From Bubalus kerabau (taxonomy: Eukaryota; Chordata; Mammalia; Artiodactyla; Bovidae), in assembly GCF_029407905.1 (NCBI RefSeq), contig NC_073635.1:39733501-39797500 (forward strand): DNA of 64,000 bases, read 5' to 3'. Numbering within the stretch: the stretch's first letter is position 1; the number at the start of each line of letters is the position of its first letter. The position numbers and the translations under genes are program-made. Of the stretch, positions 56,429 through 64,000 are shown one piece after another. The notes beneath the pieces are model-generated. The model was not told the DNA's origin. It saw only the letters and a program-made list of their open reading frames with translations, and searched no databases.

Positions 56429-56811
56429 GTACAGTTCAAACCTCAAAAAGCAAAACAGGACTTACCCTTTATAATGACCTCGAAATATTGGGTCATTTGT
56501 TTCTTTCAGTTCTTACTATGAACTTCTTCTAATCAACAGTCTTCAAATTATACTTGATTTCATTTTTCATCTCAAATTTATACTAAAATATTCCAATATT
56601 ACTATTGTTATTCTTAGCATAGTATGTATTCCTTTTTAATTTTACCATTTCATTCATTTATTCATTCCTTTATTCTTTTTCTAGTCTGACTGGAAAATAG
56701 CTCAATATTTAACCTGTTGATGACAGTTTCTCCCTCACTCATGGCATGCATCTTTCATTAATGATATTGATTTTACTTTCTCTTCCTAATAGTTTGTTTC
56801 TCTCTAATCTT

Positions 56812-57005
56812 GGGCTTCCCTGGTGGCTCAGCAGTAAAGAATCTGCCTGCGATGTAGAAGGTGAAGGAGAAGTAGGTTTGATCCTTGGGTCAGGGAGATC
56901 CCCTGGAGGAGGGTATGTCATCCCACTCCAGTATTCTTGCCTGGAGAATTCCATGGACAGAGGAGCCTGGGGGGCTACAGTCCATAGTGTAACAAAGAGT
57001 TGTGC
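56812..57005 (+). mobile_element. Bov-tA SINE with 10-bp TSD
   Basis: Complete plus-strand copy starting GGGCTTCCCTGGTGGCTCAG, with box A-like TGGTGGCTCAG and box B-like GGTTTGATCCT at 56875-56885, and ending at AACAAAGAGTTGTG. CTCTAATCTT at 56802-56811 and 57006-57015 is an exact TSD. A run of about 20 T lies 30 bp downstream (about 57037-57054). Confidence 0.95.
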
Positions 57006-57349
57006 CTCTAATCTTATACCACATATTTGTTCGCTCTTTTTTTTTTTTTTTTTTATATAGACAAGGATTACAGGCATGCACTGTGTTTTATTGGAATAAA
57101 ACATTTCATCATCACCATCATCAGTAAAATTTTAGTACTCATGCAAGCTACAAAGTCTGCTGAGAACAAAGAACCCTCGTGGTAGTTATAGATAAAACAA
57201 ACTAATTGAAGTAGATAATGATGTAAATAAATCTTTTTTGTCCCCTTTTCCATTTTTATCACCCTGATCTTGGCTCCAGTTTTTTCAGTTTCATAGTGCA
57301 CTTTATTTTTACTTGTATCCTCTTTAAGATTCAAACATACTGTCATTCC

Positions 57350-57700
57350 TTCTTACTACTGCTTCTTTGTGTAATACTATTTTTTTCCATTTGGAATACC
57401 CTCCTCTCTGCCCTAATCTAGTTACTTTCCCCTAATTAACTCAGATTCAACATTTATATTTTTCTCCTACTTAGATACTTAAGAAATCCTAAAACTGTTA
57501 CCCAAGCTATGTCAGGTTTCTGTCTTACATGAACTCAACTGTTTTTTGTTTTTTTTTTTTCCCCTTCTGCTTGCTTGTCTCAGTTTGTATCATTATAAAC
57601 ACTGTTGATGATTGTTTAATATTTATCTACCCAACTCAGTAGAAATTCCTAAGCAGATAATTGATAAATAAATAGTTGGAATGGAAATGGAAACATTAGT
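57350..57700 (+). repeat. Probable L2 LINE 3' end relic
   Basis: The order TTTCCATTTGGAATACCCTC, ACTCAGATTCAACATTTATA, then TCTCAGTTTGTATCATTATA and GATAATTGATAAATAAATAG parallels the L2 3' region (tgcctggaat...ctc aat aaatatttgttgaatg). Divergence is high, and there is a T-run insertion near 57542-57562. Confidence 0.45.
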
Positions 57701-58024
57701 TTGAAAACATTTTGTCCTAGGCACTGTACTATATAGTGGATATGTAAAAAACTACAAGGAAACTGTGGGCACATAAATGTATATTTGTGATCACATTAAT
57801 GTGATAGTTCAGGTCCAGCTTAGTTAAGCTCAGCCTAATATGCATCCAGAAGAGGATCTCTTAACACAATCTGATGACAAATGTAATGGGGAAAAGACTA
57901 GAACTGGAGATATTACTTAGGAAATGGAGCGGTATTGCCATACTAATCTCCACAGCTTATACCTTTTCTTTCTGGTATCCCTGGGATGAATTGTTCTGAT
58001 GGAAAAGATAATTCAGTGCTGCTC

Positions 58025-58380
58025 CACAATCAATCTTTATTTAATTCATTAAGCAGATTTTCATTTACTGCCTACTATGTGCCAGACAGTGTGCTAACTT
58101 GAAAATGTAGAAATGAATGAAATTGACTGTCTTTGTTTTCAAATATTTTCCAGTTCAGTCTGGTAGAGGCTTTTATGATACAATACGGTATGGTAAAAAT
58201 ATACGAAAGAGTGCCAGATAATATGGAAGCACTGTATGGGGACAATTTAAACAGCCTGCTAGATTTGGGAAGTTTACTCATTTTTGTGAAAACTGAGGTG
58301 AGTCTGAAGATACACATAAGATTAAAAAGTTAGATAAAAGCATTCCAAGCAGAAAAATGATTAAAAGATGAGCTTGAGGA
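58025..58380 (+). repeat. Probable L2/MIR-class relic
   Basis: Contains the widely shared phrase TTACTGCCTACTATGTGCCA, GACAGTGTGCTAACTTG, then AATGAATGAAATTGACTG-like sequence and, near 58340, AAAGCATTCCAAGCAG. The order fits the tgcctactatgtgccaggcactgtgct...gcattccaggcag layout of L2 3' ends. Confidence 0.5.
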
Positions 58381-61323
58381 TACGTAACCCATGTAGTTTC
58401 ACTTTATGGTATAGGGTAACTTAAGGAATATTTAGAAACAAGTCTAAAAAATTCACATTTGTTAATTTTTTTAGGGAAAAAATTGATATATATGGGAAGA
58501 ATATATTGGCAGACTGAGCATTTCAAGAAGAGGTGTTAGTCTTACTAATCATGTAGAATTCTACTCAGAATGTTTCTGAGATAATGTGTTGCTTACATTT
58601 GCTCCCGCAGCATCCTGTGCTTGCCTCCATGTAATACACTGCAAGGTATTTATCAAGCCTGTTTGCTTACAAGTAGGCAGTATAGGCTCAATGTATACTT
58701 TTAGATCGGTGAGTGAATGAGACAAATGTCAATCAGTATGTAACAGAGATGTTTAGAGTCCTAACATTGATTAATACAGTTTACATATTTACCTTTCAAG
58801 TGATGCTTAATCACACTTAAATTGATTTCTTTTTTCTACAGAAATATTATTTAATTTTCCTCTGGAAAACCTTTATATCATCCCAGTGGAACAAAGTCGG
58901 GAATTTGATAAAGATAAAAACACAAGGAAATATTGTTGAGTCAGTCTTCCTTCTTCCAAATTAACTTTGTGTATTTCAGATATCAGACTGACTCTTTGTT
59001 CCAATGAGAAAAGCAAATATTAAGTAAATGCAGTTTTTTGCTAAGAAAAAAAGTAATAAGTAAAGTATTAAGTTAAATAATTCATAGAGGTCAAAGGATT
59101 TTTCAGTGGTTGGGTTTGAGAAAAAGTAATAAATATATCTTTATTCATGTAATGTTATTTTCAAAGGTACAAAAGAAAATGTAGAGATACTGTTTGTTTT
59201 TAAACATCTTTATTTTTGTTATTCTACCTTAATAAAAATCTTCCTACTAATTTATTCAATCTATCATAGTTAATCTAAATACCACATGAAATTTTAGGCA
59301 GATGTTATGTCATAAATATCCAGAGTATAAATGTTAAAATTATGCTTACAAGCATAGAAAAGGTCTATTTTTATTTTAAGTAATTAGCACATTTTTGGAA
59401 TGTTTTTACAAATACTTCTCAACTGTGAGAGAGCAGCAGCATGGATTATCCAAAGCTATGAATAATCCAGAAGGCATTTGTCTACAATTTGGGGATATAC
59501 TTTTTTGGTAACAGAACCACATTATAAATTTATGTTACTTAAGCAAAAACTCAAATTAGTTTACATTTCCTGTGTACATGGGAAATCATTTATTGGCTGA
59601 GCTGCAAGGTTAGTTGATGAGAAATATGTTGGGCTTTGGGAGTAAGAAAAAGCAGACCTATAGATAATTGAATTGTCATAATACTTTTCTCACCTCATTT
59701 TATTAGCTGCATTCCTGTTTGATTTTGACCAGATTTTCTTTTCATTGACATTTAGATAGTTTACTTTGTTATACATTATTTTTATTTGAATTACATATAT
59801 TTAAAATGATCAATGGTAGCAATTAATGGATGTGCAATATATTTTTAGAATTAAATAAGAATTTCACATTTCCTGTGATAAAGCTAAATGTGTGCCTACA
59901 AGCAATAATGTTGAAGGATAAATAAATAGCAAATTATACTCAATGCACAGTCAATAAAGATTACCTTTGAAGATAAATTCATTAATTCCTTTTTGTTTAT
60001 TTGTCTAAAACTATTAAATGTATGTTAACTCATAGAAGATTACATTGAGATCTGGGAATATAATAATTGTTAAAATAGAATATCTCTCTCTACAGAGCTT
60101 ACCTTTTGGAGGTTAACTTCTTTGTCTAAATGAGATAAAGTACAAACTAAAATAACTTTGTATAAAGAATTCTAGGTGTTATAAATATTTCATAGCTTGG
60201 TTATTTACATGCTGATATCATTCTTATTTCATTTTAGAACAAAATATATATCCACTTATTGGAATAGAAGATGGAGTAGTGGGTGAGATGGAAGGGGAAG
60301 CACAGATGTAGAAAAATGCTATTTCAGGGAGGAAGCTGAGAATTCCATATTAGGGTACAGAGAGTGAGTATGGCTCTGTTATTTTTAATTAGCTATGTAA
60401 ATACTTGTTTCCAGTGCTGGTGCATAACTAGGGAATAGGGATGGTTTTTAGAATATCTATTGACAGTGTGGCTTTACAGAAGCCATGGGAAGAATGAATA
60501 TAGAAGATTGACAAGATGCAGAAGTAAGCATTCTGATCAGCTTGCACAAATGTTTGGAATTCTAGTTAATTGACTGAGTAATATAAGGGAAAGTACTCTC
60601 TAAAGAAAATATAACCAGTCAAGAATAGCAGGTAGAGTTAGGTACTTGAGCTAAGATTCTACTCCTTGACTGAAACTAGAAACAGGAAGAAGAGAGAAAA
60701 CTGAAATGGATAAACATGGACTTTTGTTTTACTCTGTAGATTGACTCAGTTTACCTGTAGAAGAATGAATTCTAAGTGTAGTTATTATTGAAGAAGTGGG
60801 CCCCACTGTTCTGGAGTGAGCCAGAGATGGGGTGAGGGTTTGCTAGCAGTACTACATTACTAATAGGCATATCATCATTTCTTTCAGACATTAATTACCT
60901 GCAGGAACCTCAAAACTTTGATTAGGAAATTTTTAATATGTCACCCCTCAAGAAAACATGAAAGTAGTCATGATGGGAAAGTCAGAATATTTTTGGGATA
61001 TTAACCATTAGATTTTTCAAATTATACATGAGAAAGGGACTCATTGACTTCTAAGACTGTATACTTCTAGGGATGTTATACTAGCTCTGAATGTGTCTGA
61101 AGTGTGTTTTGAGGACACACTCTGAAGCACAGAGTTCCTATTATATGAAACACACTTCTGCCATTATCTGACCTGAACCTATAAATATGATAATAGAATA
61201 CAGGTAGACTTATTATTTTTGTTTCTTCCAAGTTACATCTGTTATTCTGGCAATTCAAACACATAAAAGTAACAGATAGTTACTAGTGTATTATAGCTTT
61301 CTCCTTGGAAAAAAAGCATAAAG
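58381..61323. other. AT-rich region, no gene recognised
   Basis: Almost 3 kb without young repeats. A phrase at about 58590-58730 (CTCCATGTAATACACTGCAA ... GTGAGTGAATGAGAC) may be another L2 trace. No defensible coding frame. Confidence 0.5.
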
Positions 61324-62431
61324 AGCATATTAAAAGCAGAGACATTATTTTGCCCACAAAGATCTGTCTTGTCAAACTATGTTTTTTCCAGTAGAAATGT
61401 ATGGATGTGAGAGTTGGACTATAAAGAGGCTGAGGGCCAAAGTATTGATACTTTGGAACTGTAGTATTGGAGAAGACTCTCAAGAGTCTCTTGGACTGCA
61501 AGGACACCAAACCAGCCCATCCTGGTTTGGAAATTCAGGAAATCAGTCCTGAATATTCATTGGAAGGACTGATGCTGAAGCTGAAGCTCCATACTTTAGC
61601 CACCTGATGAGAAGAGCTGACTCACTGGAAAAGACCCTGATTCTGGGAAAGATTGAAGGCAGGAGTGTTGGGGTCCTTTAATAGACTTGGACCTGGCGGC
61701 CAGGAGTCGACGATAAGAAAGTGAAAGAGAGAGAGAGGCTGATACTCCCTGGTTTACGCAGAGAACCAATCAAGTCCTTGACACAGGACTTGCATCTCTC
61801 ACGAAGGCACCTGGTGCCCTCTTGAGGGGGATGAAGGCACAGGGCACCTTCTCGAGAGAGTCTTAGAAGCCCGGGAAGGAGAGTGAGCAAGACGGGTTTC
61901 CGCGTTCCAGAGAGCTAGCCAAGGAGAGAGAGAAAGAGAAAAAGAAAGAAAAACACGGGGACCCAAGCTCTGATGGAGCAAAGGTGCTTTATTAGCAGAA
62001 ATGCAGGCTTATATATCTTTAGTAAGATGATTGCTCAGCTATTACACAGGATGAAATTTTATCAATAACCACAATATGGATAGTCTAATACATACAAGGT
62101 CACTGACATTGAAAAGAGTCACTGCATGTCTCATCCCATGACCTCAGTCCTGAGAACTGCATGCAGCTTTACTCATTCTTGGAATAGGAACTGATATTGA
62201 ACAGAGAATCCTTGAGAAATAGAAAACATCATGCAGGAATCCTCCTGTTAAATGTCCCCTGATACAGGAGGATAAGGGGATGATAGAGAATGAGATGTTT
62301 GGATGGCATTACCGACTCAATGGACATCAGTTTGAGCAAGCTCCTGGAGATGGTGAAGGATGATGGGGAAGCCTGGTGTGCTACAGCCCATGGAGTTGCA
62401 GAGTCGGACGCAACCGAACAACAGAACAAAA
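61324..62431 (+). mobile_element. Old BovB/Bov-A-type element split by an LTR
   Basis: The left part (61324-61665) reads GCATATTAAAAGCAGAGACA, ATGGATGTGAGAGTTGGACT, CTCAAGAGTCTCTTGGACTG and TTGAAGGCAGGAG. It resumes at 62267 as GGAGGATAAGGGGATGATAG and ends with GGACGCAACCGAACAACAGA. The AAC-type tail resembles Bov-A rather than the CTGAA tail of younger BovB. Without the LTR it would be about 510 bp. Confidence 0.88.
61666..62266 (-). mobile_element. Solo endogenous retrovirus LTR, 601 bp, minus strand
   Basis: Ends are TGTATCAGGG... and ...GGACCCCAACA on the minus strand. A TATATAA box lies at 62015-62009 and AATAAA at 61993-61988, only about 20 bp apart, so the R region is probably short and the poly(A) signal lies at or before the cap site. 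The stretch after AATAAA (U5 side) is pyrimidine-rich with several CpGs. GGAG occurs on both sides (61662-61665 and 62267-62270) as a possible 4-bp TSD; CAGGAG is repeated if the ends are drawn differently. It sits inside a BovB fragment, so it is younger than that copy. No retroviral genes are present. Confidence 0.82.
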
Positions 62432-62528
62432 TAGGTGATCAGTTATCAGTAATAAGTTTCATTTTCTCCCCTCTTCCTTTCAACCTCCTTTCTTTTTAAC
62501 CTTTTCTCTCCCTCCTCCATTCCTTATC

Positions 62529-62656
62529 TGGAGTAGGAAATGACAACCCACTCCAGTATTTTTGCCTGGAAAATTCCATAGACAGAGGAGCCTGGTGGGT
62601 TGTAGTCCATGGGGTCGCAAGAGCTGGACATGATTAAGTGACTTTCACTTTTCACT
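62529..62656 (+). mobile_element. Bov-tA-type half SINE with exact 11-bp TSD
   Basis: TGGAGTAGGAAATGACAACC, CACTCCAGTATTTTTGCCTG, AGAGGAGCCTGGTGGGTTGT, CCATGGGGTCGC, then GACTTTCACTTTTCACT. CATTCCTTATC at 62518-62528 and 62657-62667 is the TSD. The tRNA head is absent, so it is either 5'-truncated or the headless monomer type. Confidence 0.92.
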
Positions 62657-62667
62657 CATTCCTTATC

Positions 62668-64000
62668 AGTAACACTGAAGTCAAATCTTTAAGCCTTTTA
62701 TCTTTCACACAAAATTCAGTTCAGAAAATAGAAATTATTCTACCTAATTGAATCATAAATTAATTTAATGCAAAGAATTAAGAGTTAACCAAGTTTTTGG
62801 AAAGCATGGGCATGCTGCAGTCAGAAAGCCATCATTCTCCTAATAATCTGAGGTACCACCAACTAGCTCCAATCCAGAATGCAAGAAGATGCTGTTCATA
62901 CTGAAGCCCCAAGGCTGGCCAACAGTAATTTTCAGTGCTCAGGAAGCTGGATACTAGACTTTGGAATGTTGAGTCTGGTCACCACAATTTGTCATATCTC
63001 ATGATCTTGTTGCAAGAGAAAATAGCTGCAGGAGACAACTTCACCTCACTTCCACCTTCCAAGTTGTGTATGTGCACAACTATTACAATACCTAACTTGC
63101 ATGCAGACCCAGGTAGGGTCTGTAAGAGAGTGTGGGAGAAGCGGTTTGCAGGTTTCAATCATCACAAAATTGAATGAGGCTGGACTAGAGCTTGGGCAAG
63201 CCAAATCAGATGTCTATGACAAGCTAGTATAGTGATGTGTGTTGACCACCCAGCTGTTTTCTGGATTGTTTTTTAATCATTCATGGTTTTTATTAAATTT
63301 ATGTCTTATATTTATGCTTACCTCTCCCCAAACTTGCTAAATCTCTTATACGTCTTTTTACATAAGTCCAGTAGCCACTTTTGTATTTCTGTAATACTGC
63401 TGTTGCCTGGCATATTTACTGTATCATTAACTCAACATAAGGAATACTCTTCTACAATTTATGGAAGAAATATACTATAAGTTTTACTTCAATCGTTTAT
63501 GTACCTAAACGATTACTTATTATAGTCCTAGAGATAACTGACATGTTACTTCATCAGAATATTTGCTTTGAACAAGTGTTATTTGTATAATTCTTATGCT
63601 AATCTGTATTAAAATTATTGAATGATTAATATGATCAAAGGTGGATTATAAAGAAACGTTTCTTGAATTTTCACTTGTTCATAAGTTGACTTTTCAAATG
63701 AAAAGTCATTTATTGCTCAAATTTTTTCTCATATATTTAGTATCACAGACCTTAAGTTTGCAAGAAAAGTTAGCAAAAATGATTTAAAAAAAATCAGCAA
63801 GTATCATTTGCATAACCCACATAGTTCATTTCTTAGTCTTCTTTTTACTGGAATTGTATTTCCTTTGCATATGCTTTAACTATACATAGGGTTATATTTC
63901 CTATCCTATTTATAAAGGGCTGAACTTGATTTCACAATAAGAAATAAAACTTTATTCATTCTAATAATAATGCTAAAACCACTTCTCTTAGTCTTTTAAG
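62668..64000. other. AT-rich right edge, nothing recognised
   Basis: No gene or nameable repeat. The frame at 62935-63177 (80 codons) lies in the more GC-balanced part (about 62820-63250) but shows no domain. Confidence 0.55.

Noticed and set aside
56020..56560. Possible processed pseudogene split by a SINE
   Set aside because: The sequence is C/T-rich and evenly flows on both sides of the SINE, but no protein family could be recognised in any frame, so it is left as unassigned.

Overview
The window is nuclear DNA from a ruminant, most likely a bovid or another pecoran. The diagnosis rests on its repeats: many copies of the RTE-type LINE BovB, tRNA-derived Bov-tA and Bov-A SINEs, and artiodactyl L1 elements whose 5' ends read GGAGGAGCCAAGATGGC or a close variant. 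Cattle, sheep and goat cannot be separated by eye. I found no host protein-coding exon, tRNA, rRNA, CRISPR array or prokaryotic operon. Every long reading frame I could assign belongs to a broken LINE or runs antisense through one.

Layout. 1-6584 is a minus-strand L1 with its 5' terminus at 6584; its 3' end lies beyond the left edge, and it abuts BovB sequence. 6585-14744 holds BovB 3' pieces, five Bov-tA SINEs and an 84-bp L1 tail nested in a BovB. 15242-16135 is a 5'-truncated L1 with target-site duplications (TSDs). 16421-22944 holds two BovB copies; the second has an L1-type 5' UTR in place of the usual BovB 5' end. 25510-28895 is an inverted BovB pair. 29206-33215 is a layered stack: old L1, Bov-A, young L1 tail, an ERV LTR with a primer-binding-like site, two SINEs, and an old L1 5' UTR. 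34248-45613 alternates SINEs and BovB copies on both strands and ends with a nearly full-length BovB (42010-45613) flanked by an exact 15-bp TSD. 46273-64000 is poorer in young repeats and holds MIR, L2 and MER5A relics, a few SINEs, and a solo LTR inside a BovB fragment.

How the parts work together. BovB and L1 are autonomous retrotransposons with endonuclease and reverse transcriptase. The Bov-tA and Bov-A SINEs share 3' sequence with BovB and are thought to be mobilised by it. All coding copies here carry frameshifts or stops, and several have lost the reverse transcriptase YADD motif. The window is best read as a record of nested insertions whose relative ages follow from TSDs and interruptions.

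I did not find a convincing undescribed biological system. The most interesting items are the BovB carrying an L1-like 5' UTR (18696-22944), the contrasting GC-rich monomer 5' end of another BovB (45227-45605), the repeated modules in the L1 5' UTR, the two LTRs, and the facing inverted BovB pairs.
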